Part shown: positions 1 to 9,713 of the stretch, one piece after another
How positions within the stretch are numbered: position 1 is the stretch's first letter
Layout of the letters: every line of letters starts with the position of its first letter
The notes under the pieces: generated by a model
Told to the model about the DNA's origin: nothing
The model's input: only the letters and a program-made list of their open reading frames with translations
Database searches by the model: none
NCBI RefSeq assembly: GCF_018835585.1
Contig: NZ_JAHGVE010000017.1
Coordinates: 45,222 to 109,221 of the forward strand
DNA from: Pelorhabdus rhamnosifermentans
GTDB taxonomy: Bacteria; Bacillota; Negativicutes; UMGS1260
Reading direction: 5' to 3'
Length of the DNA stretch: 64,000 nt
Translations under genes and position numbers: made by a program

Positions 1-42
1 AATTGGTAGGAGTAATTGATTCACGCATTATTCTCACTCACC

Positions 43-870
43 TCACTGTATAATGTCAAACTTTGCTACGGCATAACCGACACCGAAAGGTGCTTCATAT
101 GAGAGTACTTGGCTTTTTACCTGGAGTCCCCCCAAGATCCCCATTAAGAAGAAAATGGGCCGCAGACCGCACTCACCGATTTCACGAGCTAACTGGCGGT
201 CCATATTCATCAGTTCTTTCAAATTGCCCCGCTGCAAAATATCAACAACATACTGGTCAAACTCCGCTCCTCGGGGATGAAATCCATTAGGAGCATCTTT
301 TGTCACACGATGTGATAAATCACCAGAAGCAATAATACCGATTTTCTTGTTGACTATGGCTGTGGCACTTTGAACAGCCTTGCCAAAGGTATACATTTCT
401 TCATAAGACACTAGCCCACAGGACAAATGAATAATCTGACCGCGAAATCCTGCTTTATGCAGGTAGTATAGGGGTATAAAAGCACCATGATCTAATTCTA
501 GTTGCGATCGAAGACTTTTAGCTTTGTCATCCGTCATTTCTACAAGATTAATATCCAAGGATTTTGCCTTTTTTTGAATTGTTCGTAGCAGTAATCCATC
601 TGTTTCAAATCCTAATGACAGATCAGGTACGCCGAAAGCAGCCATAGTTCCCCTTAGCCTCGGATGTACGCTCATGGTAATTGCATCATCAAAGCCCAAA
701 CCATGCGGCGAAATAATAATGACTGTCTGAAGAGAATATTCCTTAAATGCCTGTGATACGGCATCAAGAGCAAGAGCTGTAGCATGGACCTTGTCTGTTT
801 CGGATTGTCCCACTTCAGGAATAATAATTGGTGGGTGTGGCATTAGCGCCGCACAAAGTATATGATTCAT
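43..870 (-). CDS. MEMO1/LigB-family protein (AmmeMemoRadiSam system protein B-like)
   Basis: Predicted 275-aa protein of the class III extradiol dioxygenase/MEMO fold. Visible family features are an N-terminal MPHPPIIIPEVG, a central ISPHG, LDHGAFIPLYYL and a C-terminal SGDLSHR; these His/Asp residues correspond to the metal-site region of LigB proteins. In many bacteria such proteins sit with an AMMECR1-like protein and a radical SAM protein, whose genes would lie beyond the left edge. The start is placed at the second in-frame ATG because AAAGGAG lies 8 nt before it; the upstream ATG (888) overlaps that site. The substrate is unknown. Confidence 0.8.
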   Translation of the reverse strand: MNHILCAALMPHPPIIIPEVGQSETDKVHATALALDAVSQAFKEYSLQTVIIISPHGLGFDDAITMSVHPRLRGTMAAFGVPDLSLGFETDGLLLRTIQKKAKSLDINLVEMTDDKAKSLRSQLELDHGAFIPLYYLHKAGFRGQIIHLSCGLVSYEEMYTFGKAVQSATAIVNKKIGIIASGDLSHRVTKDAPNGFHPRGAEFDQYVVDILQRGNLKELMNMDRQLAREIGECGLRPIFFLMGILGGLQVKSQVLSYEAPFGVGYAVAKFDIIQ

Positions 871-1050
871 GAGCAACACTCCTTTCATCGTTATCTTGAT
901 GTTTTTTTGTTGAAATGATACACCAACCTTTTAGAATTTGCAAGGCGATTTTTGGCTGTATTCTTTTTCGGGTCATAAACTTAGGCTTTTTGTGAAAAGC
1001 TAATTATAGTGTTTTAGAACGATGATAATATAATTATAGGGAATGAGGCT

Positions 1051-1674
1051 ATGTTTAAAAATCGTATTCATGCCGGTCAGATGCTGGCAGAAAAGTTGGC
1101 TGCTGTTAAAGTCGATAATTTACGTTTACTAGCAGTGCCACGCGGCGGTGTGGTAGTTGCCGCGCCTATAGCCTTGAAATTACAATGTAGTATAGGGGTG
1201 CTGATTACTCGGAAGATTGGTCATCCACTGAATCCGGAAGTGGCTTTCGGCGCTGTTATGCCGGACGGGAGTGCAGTCTGGGATCAAGCTGTCGCGACCA
1301 AATTTTCCATAGACCAAGCCAGGCTGAATGAACTAGTTTTGGCAGAGTATACTGAAATCAAACGGCGGCTGCGGGTATACACTGGAAATGATCGGCCACC
1401 GCCAGTAACGGGTCAAACAGTGGTTATTGTCGACGACGGCATTGCTACCGGTTATACTATTCGTGCAGCGGTACAATGGCTGAAGACCTTAGAGCCGGAA
1501 AAAATTATTATTGCTGTGCCGGTAGCGTCACCTGATGTGATTGAATGGCTGATAGCACAGGTAGATGCGGTCGTCTGTCTGTTGCAACCCGTGAAATTTG
1601 TGGCGGTAGGCATGTATTATGAGGAATTTTCTCAAACAACAGATGCGGAAGTATTGGATATTTTGCAAAGATAA
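1051..1674 (+). CDS. type I phosphoribosyltransferase-family protein
   Basis: A 207-aa protein with the PRPP-binding signature VVIVDDGIATGYT (about residues 129-141) and an early PRGGVVVAAPIA loop, which define the type I PRTase fold. It resembles the stand-alone 'predicted phosphoribosyltransferase' group rather than an identifiable purine or pyrimidine salvage enzyme, so the base substrate cannot be named. It is monocistronic and followed by a strong hairpin. Confidence 0.8.
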   Translation: MFKNRIHAGQMLAEKLAAVKVDNLRLLAVPRGGVVVAAPIALKLQCSIGVLITRKIGHPLNPEVAFGAVMPDGSAVWDQAVATKFSIDQARLNELVLAEYTEIKRRLRVYTGNDRPPPVTGQTVVIVDDGIATGYTIRAAVQWLKTLEPEKIIIAVPVASPDVIEWLIAQVDAVVCLLQPVKFVAVGMYYEEFSQTTDAEVLDILQR

Positions 1675-1712
1675 TAGGAGTTAGGAATATGTCCAGAAAT
1701 GAACATTATAGG

Positions 1713-1755
1713 AAACGGCTATTTGTCTAGTAATGACAAATAGCCGTTTTGGCAT
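1713..1755 (+). terminator. intrinsic terminator after the PRTase gene
   Basis: Perfect 15-nt inverted repeat (1713-1727 with 1735-1749) around a 7-nt loop, ending in a short T run. Confidence 0.75.
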
Positions 1756-1899
1756 TCGGAGCTTAAGGAGTGGATATTTATGGTCCCCAATGGAGAATCT
1801 ATTCAGTAAATCCGACTTTTCCGCCTGCCGGGTGGGGAATAGCAAAGGCGAATGTAATTATCCGCTGGTAATCAGAAAGGGAAGGGTGATTTAGAAATT

Positions 1900-3354
1900 A
1901 TGTTAAAAGTGCTATTTGTCGCCTCAGAGGCAGCGCCTTTTATCAAATCCGGAGGTTTAGGTGAGGTAGTGGGAACACTCCCTAAAGAATTAAGAAAGCA
2001 GAGAGTAGATGCCCGGGTAATGTTGCCTAAATATCAGGATATTCCTGTGCGATTTACCGAGAAAATGATTGTACAGGCTGAATTAATAGTACCTGTAGGT
2101 TGGCGACAACAGTACTGCGGTGTCAACTATCTCGATTATCAAGGGTTGCCCTTTTACTTTATTGACAATAAACAGTATTTTGAAAGACCCGGTCTTTATG
2201 GCTATGATGATGACGGTGAGCGGTTTGCTTTTTTTTGTCGGGCCATACTAGAAGTTTTGCCGAAGCTTAACTTTTTTCCGGATATCCTTCACTGTCATGA
2301 CTGGCATACCGGCATGGTTAGTGTTCTTTTAAATGCACATTACAGTCATATACCGGAATATCAGAAACTGCGCACCATCTTTACTATTCATAATTTGTGT
2401 TATCAGGGGGTATTTCCCAAAGAAATACTATCTGATTTGCTTGCTCTTGATTGGCGTTATTTCACTATGGATGGCGTCGAATTTTATGATAATGTGAATT
2501 TTATGAAAGGGGGATTGGCGTTTTCCAATATTATTTCTACTGTTAGTGAAACTTATGCCAGGGAAATTCAGCAGCCATTCTTTGGAGAGAAGCTGGATGG
2601 TTTGCTGCGTAAACGTCAGGCTGATTTGGAGGGGATTATGAATGGGATTGATTATGATGTTTATAATCCTGAAGAAGACAAGAATATTATTATGACTTAT
2701 AATGTAAAAACGCTTGAGAACAAGCCGAAAAATAAGACTGAATTGCAAAAACGGCTGGGCTTTCCTGTTAAAGATGTGCCGCTGGTAGCCATCGTATCTC
2801 GTCTGGTAGACGCGAAAGGGATGGATTTGGTTGGAAGTGTTTTGGGCGAGCTTTTGTCTATGGACGATGTGCAGATTGTGATATTGGGAACAGGTGAAGA
2901 ACGATATCAGCATTGGTTTCAACTTGCGGCGTGGCTGCATTCTGATAAAATATCGGTTAATATTTTTTTTGATGAAAAGTTGGCTCACTGGATTTATGCT
3001 GGCGCTGATTTGTTTTTAATGCCATCGCTGTATGAGCCATGTGGGATTGGTCAACTGATTGCCATGCGTTATGGAACAATTCCTCTTGTACGAGAAACCG
3101 GAGGGTTAAAGGATACTGTTCAACCTTATAATCAGTATACTGGTGAAGGTAATGGCTTTAGTTTTACTAACTATAATGCCCATGACATGATGTATACGCT
3201 TAGGATGGCGTTGGCTATATATCGTGAAAATAGGGTGGTTTGGACAAAGATAATGAAAAATGCTATGAAGTCGGATTATAGTTGGCAGCAGTCGGCAAAA
3301 CGATATCGGCTGTTATACAACAAATTGCATCTAGAAATAGGAGATAGTAAGTGA
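1900..3354 (+). CDS. glgA: glycogen synthase (ADP-glucose, GT5)
   Basis: A 484-aa GT-B enzyme that extends alpha-1,4-glucan chains from ADP-glucose. It starts MLKVLFVASEAAPFIKSGGL, which carries the K-x-G-G-L nucleotide-sugar motif, and has the C-terminal E-x7-E region PSLYEPCGIGQLIAMRYG with the acceptor-side VSRLVDAKGMD. Length matches bacterial GlgA (about 480 aa). KSGGLGEVVG replaces the commoner KTGGLADVVG. No glgB, glgC, glgD or glgP is adjacent, so glycogen genes are scattered here or lie outside the window. SD-like GAAAGGGAAGGG precedes the start. Confidence 0.93.
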   Translation: MLKVLFVASEAAPFIKSGGLGEVVGTLPKELRKQRVDARVMLPKYQDIPVRFTEKMIVQAELIVPVGWRQQYCGVNYLDYQGLPFYFIDNKQYFERPGLYGYDDDGERFAFFCRAILEVLPKLNFFPDILHCHDWHTGMVSVLLNAHYSHIPEYQKLRTIFTIHNLCYQGVFPKEILSDLLALDWRYFTMDGVEFYDNVNFMKGGLAFSNIISTVSETYAREIQQPFFGEKLDGLLRKRQADLEGIMNGIDYDVYNPEEDKNIIMTYNVKTLENKPKNKTELQKRLGFPVKDVPLVAIVSRLVDAKGMDLVGSVLGELLSMDDVQIVILGTGEERYQHWFQLAAWLHSDKISVNIFFDEKLAHWIYAGADLFLMPSLYEPCGIGQLIAMRYGTIPLVRETGGLKDTVQPYNQYTGEGNGFSFTNYNAHDMMYTLRMALAIYRENRVVWTKIMKNAMKSDYSWQQSAKRYRLLYNKLHLEIGDSK

Positions 3355-3407
3355 TGCTTAAAAGCCAAAGCCACTTATAGCGGCAATTGCTAAAACGGGA
3401 AACGTAA

Positions 3408-3454
3408 AAAAGGTCCACAAGAAATTCAAACGAGAATTTCTTGTGGACCTTTTC
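3408..3454 (+). terminator. intrinsic terminator after glgA
   Basis: A 20-nt perfect inverted repeat (3408-3427 with 3434-3453) with flanking A and T runs. It lies inside the open frame that extends 5' of the hydrolase, which argues that the hydrolase starts downstream of it. Confidence 0.85.
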
Positions 3455-3562
3455 TTGTGGCGATTAATAGTTAAGCCGAAGTCAGTTATATTTTATGTAC
3501 ACTCCTATGTCAAAATGAATAAAATACTAATAAGAGCATCTCATAAGTGGAGGGATCAGTGC

Positions 3563-4396
3563 GTGGGCTATTATATTAGAGTGGAGAAAGATGTAAAAAT
3601 ATATGTTGAAGACCTTAATCCGGAGGGGCGCGAGACTATTTTTTTTATTCATGGTTGGCCTGCAAACCATAAAATGTTTGAATATCAATTTTCTGAGCTG
3701 TCTTATAACGGCTATCGCTGTATAGGAGTCGATACTAGGGGGTTTGGTAAGTCGGATAAACCTGTAAAAGGTTATTCCTATGACAGACTAGCAGATGACA
3801 TTCGTTGTATTATTGAGGCACTTAAATTGCAGGATATAACACTTGCGGGGCACTCGACGGGTGGAGCAATTGCCATTCGATATATGGCTCGCCATCATGA
3901 ATATGGTGTAGCCAAACTCGCTCTTTTTGCTGCAGCAGCGCCGAGTCTTATCCAACGTCCTAATTTTCCTTATGGTTTACAGAGAGAAGCTGTGCTTAAG
4001 ATTGTTAAGGAAACATACCAAGATCGTCCTAGCATGTTACAGGGATTTGGCAATATGTTTTTCTTTCAACATGTATCTCAACCATTCTCCGATTGGTTTT
4101 TCCAACTAGGATTGGAAGCAGCAGGTTGGTCAACAGCGGCAATCGCCAAACAGTGGCTAGATGAAACACGCTTATTTGATGATTTGGCAGAAATACACGT
4201 TCCTACCCTAATACTTCACGGAATTCACGATCAGGTTGTTCATTTCCAGTTAGGTGAAATTCAAAACCAAGGGATAAAAAGTTCTAAACTTATCCCGTTT
4301 AGATACAGTGGGCATGGATTGTTTTATGATGAACGTGAAAAGTTTAATAAAGAATTAATCGATTTTATGGAAGAACAAAACTTTTGTGTTAATTAG
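3563..4396 (+). CDS. alpha/beta hydrolase
   Basis: A 277-aa alpha/beta-hydrolase similar in layout to arylesterases and cofactor-free haloperoxidases. The oxyanion region is FFIHGWPANHKMF, the nucleophile elbow is GHSTGG, and the acid/His partners are in LHGIHDQVV and GHGLFYDE. The GTG start at 3563 has GGAGGGA 7 nt upstream; the longer frame from 3443 would begin inside the preceding terminator. No signal peptide is seen, so it is probably cytoplasmic. The substrate is not predictable. Confidence 0.85.
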   Translation: MGYYIRVEKDVKIYVEDLNPEGRETIFFIHGWPANHKMFEYQFSELSYNGYRCIGVDTRGFGKSDKPVKGYSYDRLADDIRCIIEALKLQDITLAGHSTGGAIAIRYMARHHEYGVAKLALFAAAAPSLIQRPNFPYGLQREAVLKIVKETYQDRPSMLQGFGNMFFFQHVSQPFSDWFFQLGLEAAGWSTAAIAKQWLDETRLFDDLAEIHVPTLILHGIHDQVVHFQLGEIQNQGIKSSKLIPFRYSGHGLFYDEREKFNKELIDFMEEQNFCVN

Positions 4397-4524
4397 TGGG
4401 TAATTGGCAAGCGGGAAGATTCAATATCACTGTTAATGTCTAAGATAAAGAAATTTCTGCCAATTTTATTATTTGGCAGGAGCTTTGTATTTCTATGGGA
4501 AATGATTAAAGAGGAGGTGGAATA

Positions 4525-5136
4525 ATGGATTTTGATATTCAGTCCATAAGCTGGGATGATGAAAGAAGAACAAAAAGGGCCAAAGTCATTGCAGAGCAGA
4601 TAGCACATACTGTTAATCTTAAAAAGTATGATAATGCTTTAGAGTTTGGCTGTGGGACGGGCCTGGTTAGTTTTAATCTTTATGACAAGCTCAAGGCTAT
4701 AACCTGTATGGATACATCGCAAGGCATGATTGACACATTAAATTCAAAAATTCAGCAGAATAAAGTAAATAATATGGTAGCTTATCAACACAATATTAAT
4801 GAGAATCGGATTATACCTCGATATGACTTGATTTATACATCTATGGCATTGCATCATATTGTAGATATTGGAATAACTTTGACAAGCTTATATCGGTTAT
4901 TAAAACAAGAGGGGTCTTTGTGTATTGTTGAGCTAAATGAGGATGATGGGAGTTTCCATAAGGCAGAGGAAGATTTTAATGGATATAATGGATTTGATCA
5001 AATAAAACTACAAGTACTTCTTGAAAAGATTGGATTTGAGGCAATAGCGTCACAAACTTTTTATTATGACAAAAAAATGATTGAAGAAGTAAATGTAGAC
5101 TATTCTTTGTTCATTATGACAGGTAAAAAAAGTTAG
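4525..5136 (+). CDS. class I SAM-dependent methyltransferase
   Basis: A 203-aa Rossmann methyltransferase. Motif I is ALEFGCGTGLVSF (about residues 36-48), an acidic residue ends strand beta-2 in CMDTSQGM, and the motif IV-like segment is YDLIYTSMALHHI. It belongs to the small UbiE-like methyltransferase class; the acceptor substrate is unknown. A strong GAGGAGGTGG SD precedes the ATG. It is probably a separate unit: 128 bp and a weak hairpin (4457-4479) lie between it and the hydrolase. Confidence 0.85.
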   Translation: MDFDIQSISWDDERRTKRAKVIAEQIAHTVNLKKYDNALEFGCGTGLVSFNLYDKLKAITCMDTSQGMIDTLNSKIQQNKVNNMVAYQHNINENRIIPRYDLIYTSMALHHIVDIGITLTSLYRLLKQEGSLCIVELNEDDGSFHKAEEDFNGYNGFDQIKLQVLLEKIGFEAIASQTFYYDKKMIEEVNVDYSLFIMTGKKS

Positions 5137-5177
5137 AGTTGAAGAAGGAAAGTCATGATTTAGCGAATGGTATCAGG

Positions 5178-5268
5178 ACAGGAGGATAGATGTCTATAAG
5201 GCTGTTCTTAGTGGCGGAGTGCGTGACAAGGAGTAATTTATGCAATGGATAGCAAAATATCCTCCTGT
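5178..5268 (+). promoter_or_regulatory. leader with inverted repeat covering a Shine-Dalgarno site
   Basis: An 11-nt perfect inverted repeat, ACAGGAGGATA (5178-5188) and TATCCTCCTGT (5258-5268), would pair the SD of a 20-codon ORF (5190-5252) with a downstream anti-SD inside a second 19-codon ORF (5240-5299, SD AAGGAG). Both mini-ORFs lie just upstream of the sensor kinase. Whether either is translated is not known. Confidence 0.35.
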
Positions 5269-5324
5269 TGAAATGGAAACGTGGCGGCCAACTGTTTAAT
5301 CAGTTTGGTATTAGAGGTGTAGTT

Positions 5325-7043
5325 ATGGGAGAAACTTTGTTGCTTGAAATGGTTGAACGCATGAGTATTGCGGCAACGTTAGCTTTTATTTTATCGCAGA
5401 CAACTATCTTTCGCCGTATTAATTATCGTTATATAACATTGCTTGATAAAGTAAAGCTTTCTATCATTTTTGGTTGTATTGGTATCGTCGGTACCTATGC
5501 TGGTATTCCTGTGGATGATGCGCTTGCCAATTCTCGTGTCGTGGGGGTGATGGCGGCCGGACTGCTTGGCGGTCCAGTCATGGGTACAGCGGCTGGTTTG
5601 ATTGCGGGGGGGCATCGTTATCTGTTATTTGGCGGATTTTCGGCGTTCTCTTGTGCTTTGTCGAATGTTGTTGAAGGGCTATTTGCGGGCTGGGTAAAGC
5701 AGCGTTGTCCGCATAATCCGATGCCCTGGTGGATTGCCTTGATTAGTGGTGTTGTGGGTGAGATGATGCAGATGGCAATTATCTTACTTACAGCCCGCCC
5801 TTTCGATATGGCATTCACATTAGTTCAGCATATTGCTTTGCCGATGATCGTGGCTAATTCAATTGGGCTTACGATTTTTATGCTCATTATCAAAATGACC
5901 ATGGATGTACAACAGCAAGCGGGTGCCGCGCAATCGCAGAAAGCCTTGGCTGTTGCGGCTCAAACTCTGCCGTATTTTAGGAAGGGTCTCGATAAGGCTT
6001 CCGCGAAGGCTGCGGCAGAAATTATCTATGCCAATGGGAGCTATCATGCTATAGCTGTCACAGATACGGAACAGGTTTTGGCATTTATCGGTGCCGAAGC
6101 GGAGCATCATTTATCGTATCGCCACGGACTTACCCTTGCTACAAACCATGCTTTGCAAAGCGGTGATATTTATATTGCCAAAAGTCAAGCCGAAATTGGC
6201 TGCCCTTTTCCACATTGTCGGCTGACAAGTGCTATTGTTGTGCCACTTAAATGTGGTGAGCAGGTTATTGGAACTTTTAAACTCTATTATACAAATAAAA
6301 ATTTGCTGAATCAATCTGATGTGGTATTTGCCAACGGGCTTGCGCAATTATTTTCTATTCAACTAGAGTTAGCACAAATCGACTACCAGGCAAAATTAGC
6401 AGCGCATGCTGAGTTAAAGGCTTTGCAGGCCCAGATCAATCCACACTTTTTGTTCAATACGTTAAATACGATTACATCTTTAGTGCGAACTAAACCGGAT
6501 TTGGCACGTAATTTATTGTTGAAACTCAGTGCGATTTTTCGTTTTACCTTACAAAAAGCGGGTCGTAATATTACTATTGCCGAGGAACTAACGCAGGTTC
6601 GTGCCTATTTATCTATTGCAGCAGCTCGTTACGGGAACAAGTTACACATTGAAGAAAAAATTGATCCTGTAACTGAGGTTTATTTAGTGCCGTCACTGAC
6701 GATACAGCCAATTATTGAAAATGCGATTACACATGGACTTAAACCGAAGGTAGACGGCGGAACCATTACTATTGCTATTCAAAATAAAATAAATGATATT
6801 ATCATCACCATTACTGATGATGGCGTAGGAATGGATCTGCGGAAGCTTAATCCTCTTCACCATGCTCTTTCTACAGAACATATCGGACTTATGAATGTTC
6901 ATGAACGATTGCATGGTCAATATGGCGGTTCCTATGGGCTGACCATTGATAGTACGGTTGGCCATGGTACTGCGATTACCATTACCTTGCCTAAAATAAC
7001 TGCAAATGAAGGTGATGTTTATGCTCAGAAGCTTGATTGTTGA
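5325..7043 (+). CDS. LytS/BtsS-type sensor histidine kinase
   Basis: A 572-aa membrane kinase. The N-terminal 180 residues form a 5TM-LYT sensor with several hydrophobic segments. A GAF-like stretch follows, then the His-kinase box LQAQINPHFLFNTLNTI, the N box IIENAITHGL and the G box DDGVGMD of the LytS/YehU type. The start chosen has AGAGGTG upstream, whereas 5268 has none. It overlaps the LytTR regulator gene by 23 nt and precedes a CstA transporter, the arrangement of E. coli BtsSR/BtsT (pyruvate sensing and uptake). A ligand such as pyruvate is inferred from that parallel only. Confidence 0.88.
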   Translation: MGETLLLEMVERMSIAATLAFILSQTTIFRRINYRYITLLDKVKLSIIFGCIGIVGTYAGIPVDDALANSRVVGVMAAGLLGGPVMGTAAGLIAGGHRYLLFGGFSAFSCALSNVVEGLFAGWVKQRCPHNPMPWWIALISGVVGEMMQMAIILLTARPFDMAFTLVQHIALPMIVANSIGLTIFMLIIKMTMDVQQQAGAAQSQKALAVAAQTLPYFRKGLDKASAKAAAEIIYANGSYHAIAVTDTEQVLAFIGAEAEHHLSYRHGLTLATNHALQSGDIYIAKSQAEIGCPFPHCRLTSAIVVPLKCGEQVIGTFKLYYTNKNLLNQSDVVFANGLAQLFSIQLELAQIDYQAKLAAHAELKALQAQINPHFLFNTLNTITSLVRTKPDLARNLLLKLSAIFRFTLQKAGRNITIAEELTQVRAYLSIAAARYGNKLHIEEKIDPVTEVYLVPSLTIQPIIENAITHGLKPKVDGGTITIAIQNKINDIIITITDDGVGMDLRKLNPLHHALSTEHIGLMNVHERLHGQYGGSYGLTIDSTVGHGTAITITLPKITANEGDVYAQKLDC

Positions 7044-7779
7044 TGATGAAGTACCGTCTCGGGATGAATTGCGCTATCTATTGTCTTTTAGATCGGAAAT
7101 CAAAATTGTCGGTGAGGCAGATAATGCCGCTGAGGCCATTAAACTGGCAACTAAATTAAAACCGGATGTTATTTTTTTAGATATTAACATGCGGGATATT
7201 GATGGATTGGAAGCTGCAGCAATTTTAAGAAAAATTGAACCCCATTTTATGATTGTCTTTGCCACTGCCTATGATGAATATGCGATAAAGGCTTTTGAAA
7301 TTGGTGCAGTTGATTATATCTTAAAGCCATTTGACCAAGAGCGTATTACCCAAACTGTCATGCGTCTGGAAAATTATCAAGCCGAAGAATGGCGGGTTGC
7401 TGCGGGGCGTATCGACACGGTTCTTGATGTTACAAAAATTAAAGTTCAAAAATTGCCTGTAGAAAAGGGCGGTAAAATTATTTTGCTAAATTATAGTGAT
7501 ATTATTTATGCTTATGCGAATGCCGGTAATGTCATTATTGTGACTGCTGAGGAAGAACTAAACTATAGTGGAACTCTGTGCGAGCTGGAGGAGCGTGTTA
7601 GCAGTACGAATATGTTGCGCGTTCACAAAAGTTATATTGCTAATATGGACAAAGTACAAGAAGTGGTGCCGTGGTTCAAGGGAACCTATTGGCTAAAAAT
7701 GGAACAATGTTCAGATGTAGAAATACCCGTTAGCAAAAGTCAAATCAAAGATATTAAACTCATTTTAGGATTAAAGTAA
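7021..7779 (+). CDS. LytTR-family response regulator (BtsR/LytR-like)
   Basis: A 252-aa regulator. The N-terminal receiver has acidic residues in LIVDDE, the phospho-acceptor Asp in VIFLDINM, and a KPF loop. A LytTR DNA-binding domain follows (about 145-250; LRVHKSYIANMDKV is typical). The ATG at 7021 follows GAAGGTGATG. It is translationally coupled to the sensor gene and presumably activates the adjacent cstA-like gene in response to the kinase. Confidence 0.9.
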   Translation: MLRSLIVDDEVPSRDELRYLLSFRSEIKIVGEADNAAEAIKLATKLKPDVIFLDINMRDIDGLEAAAILRKIEPHFMIVFATAYDEYAIKAFEIGAVDYILKPFDQERITQTVMRLENYQAEEWRVAAGRIDTVLDVTKIKVQKLPVEKGGKIILLNYSDIIYAYANAGNVIIVTAEEELNYSGTLCELEERVSSTNMLRVHKSYIANMDKVQEVVPWFKGTYWLKMEQCSDVEIPVSKSQIKDIKLILGLK

Positions 7780-7835
7780 ACTCATTTCTATTCATTCCGG
7801 ATAATTTCTGTTCAAACCTCATTTTAGACCATTCA
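7758..7835 (+). promoter_or_regulatory. candidate LytTR-type direct repeats upstream of cstA
   Basis: CTCATTT occurs at 7759, 7781 and 7818. The first two share ACTCATTT and are 22 bp apart, about two helical turns as in known LytTR M-boxes. The last two share the extended pattern TCATTTN5CATTC, 37 bp apart. The first copy lies in the end of the regulator gene. Binding is inferred. Confidence 0.4.
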
Positions 7836-7923
7836 TATAGATTGTATTTATTAATTGAATTTTTTGTTTTATAGTTAAAATATACTTAATTAATAAAATT
7901 CAGTAAATATGGAGGGAAGCTTT

Positions 7924-9702
7924 ATGAATGGTCTTTATCTTGTGATTATTGCGGCTTTGGTGCTAACGATTTGTTATCGTTATTATGGCGCCTTTATGGC
8001 AGCAAAAGTTTTAGCTCTTGATCCCAATCGTCCGACTCCAGCCGTTGTACATGAAGACGGCCATGATTATGTACCCACGAATAAATGGGTAACTTTCGGA
8101 CATCATTTTGCCGCCATTGCTGGAGCAGGTCCACTTGTTGGTCCGGTACTTGCAGCACAGTTTGGTTATTTGCCTGGAACGATCTGGTTGCTTGTCGGTG
8201 CCTGTATCGGCGGGGCAGTCCACGATATGGTTATCCTTTTTGCCTCGATTCGACATGATGGTTTATCCATCGCAGAAATTGCGAAAGATGAAATCGGCAA
8301 ATCTGCCGGTCTAGCTGCTGCTATTGCTGTTATTTTCATTTTGGTTATTACTATGGCCGGGATGGCAATTGCCGTGGCAAATGCATTGTTTAACAGTCCT
8401 TGGGGTGCATTCACTGTGGGTGCAACCATTCCAATTGCACTCTTTATTGGCGTCTACATGCGCTATTTACGTCCTGGTCATATTGGTGAAGCATCTTTCG
8501 TAGGTGTTGTTCTGATTATCGCTGCTGTATTTGGCGGAGCTTGGGTTCAGGGTTCTTCTTGGGCACCATTTTTTACCCTCAGTCGTACACAATTAGATAT
8601 TATTCTTCCTTTATATGGTTTTATCGCTGCAGCACTTCCTGTATGGTTGCTGTTAGCGCCACGTGATTATTTGAGCACGTACATGAAAATTGGTACTATC
8701 GGTGCTTTGGCATTAGGAATTGTCATTGTTCAACCTCAAATCCATATGCCGGCAATCACTCAGTTTGTCAGTGGTGGCGGTCCGGTTGTGCCTGGTCCTG
8801 TTTGGCCTTTCGTTTGCATCACGATTGCCTGCGGTGCAATTTCAGGATTCCATTCCATCATTGCCACAGGTACGACACCAAAGATGCTTACTAACGAACG
8901 TGAAATTTTGCCAATTGGTTTTGGGGCAATGCTTGCTGAATCATTTGTTGGTATTATGGCTCTAATTGCAGCTACTAGCTTGATTCCTGCTGATTACTTT
9001 GCCATTAACAGTGCTCCGGCAGTATTTGCAAAACTCGGGATGCATATAGATGAACTTCCGGTTTTATCACAAATGGTTGGTGAAGACGTCGCTGGTCGAC
9101 CAGGCGGTGCCGTATCACTCGCTGTAGGTATGGCGCATATTTTTGCCCAAATCCCTGGACTGGATAGTTTTATGTCTTTCCTGTACCATTTCGCTATCAT
9201 GTTTGAAGCCTTGTTCATCTTAACGATTATTGATGCGGGTACTCGTGTTGGTCGGTACTTGTTACAAGAAGTTGGCGGTATGATATACAAACCACTTAGC
9301 GACCCACATTGGACTCCTGGTATTATCTTCACCAGCGCTTTAATCTCCTGCTTATGGGGTTACTTAGTGTTTGGAGGTTCTATTGCTTCCATTTGGCCAT
9401 TATTCGGTCTTTCTAACCAACTACTTGCCAGCCTGACGTTAGCCATTGGTACTACCGTATTGATTCGTATGGGTAAAGCAAGATATTTGTGGGTTACACT
9501 TATTCCACTCTGTTTTATGATTGTAACGGCGTTGACTGCTGGTTTCTACAATATCTTTGAATTCTACTTACCAAAAGGTCAGCTGTTATTGGCTGGTGCC
9601 AGCGCAGTTATGATGATTCTCATTACCTTTATCATCATTGATGCTGCAAAGGTATGGTCTAAGCTGATGAAATCTAACAAAAGTATCGAAGAAACGATGT
9701 AA
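7924..9702 (+). CDS. cstA: CstA-family peptide/pyruvate transporter
   Basis: A 592-aa polytopic membrane protein with many hydrophobic segments and CstA-family features: an N-terminal YRYYGAFMAAKVLALDPNRPTP, HFAAIAGAGPLVGPVLAAQFGYLPG, and a long C-terminal transmembrane series. CstA/BtsT proteins take up peptides or pyruvate with protons. The ATG at 7924 follows GGAGGG; the frame's earlier ATG overlaps that SD. Adjacent LytS/LytTR genes suggest induction by an extracellular carbon source, possibly pyruvate. A strong terminator follows. Confidence 0.9.
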   Translation: MNGLYLVIIAALVLTICYRYYGAFMAAKVLALDPNRPTPAVVHEDGHDYVPTNKWVTFGHHFAAIAGAGPLVGPVLAAQFGYLPGTIWLLVGACIGGAVHDMVILFASIRHDGLSIAEIAKDEIGKSAGLAAAIAVIFILVITMAGMAIAVANALFNSPWGAFTVGATIPIALFIGVYMRYLRPGHIGEASFVGVVLIIAAVFGGAWVQGSSWAPFFTLSRTQLDIILPLYGFIAAALPVWLLLAPRDYLSTYMKIGTIGALALGIVIVQPQIHMPAITQFVSGGGPVVPGPVWPFVCITIACGAISGFHSIIATGTTPKMLTNEREILPIGFGAMLAESFVGIMALIAATSLIPADYFAINSAPAVFAKLGMHIDELPVLSQMVGEDVAGRPGGAVSLAVGMAHIFAQIPGLDSFMSFLYHFAIMFEALFILTIIDAGTRVGRYLLQEVGGMIYKPLSDPHWTPGIIFTSALISCLWGYLVFGGSIASIWPLFGLSNQLLASLTLAIGTTVLIRMGKARYLWVTLIPLCFMIVTALTAGFYNIFEFYLPKGQLLLAGASAVMMILITFIIIDAAKVWSKLMKSNKSIEETM

Positions 9703-9713
9703 TTTTATCAAAA

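Noticed and set aside
2428..2988. 186-codon minus-strand ORF inside glgA
   Set aside because: Entirely antisense to a well-conserved enzyme, with no SD and no recognisable motif.
3443..3562. N-terminal extension of the alpha/beta hydrolase
   Set aside because: It begins inside the glgA terminator and lacks an SD; the GTG at 3563 has a good one.
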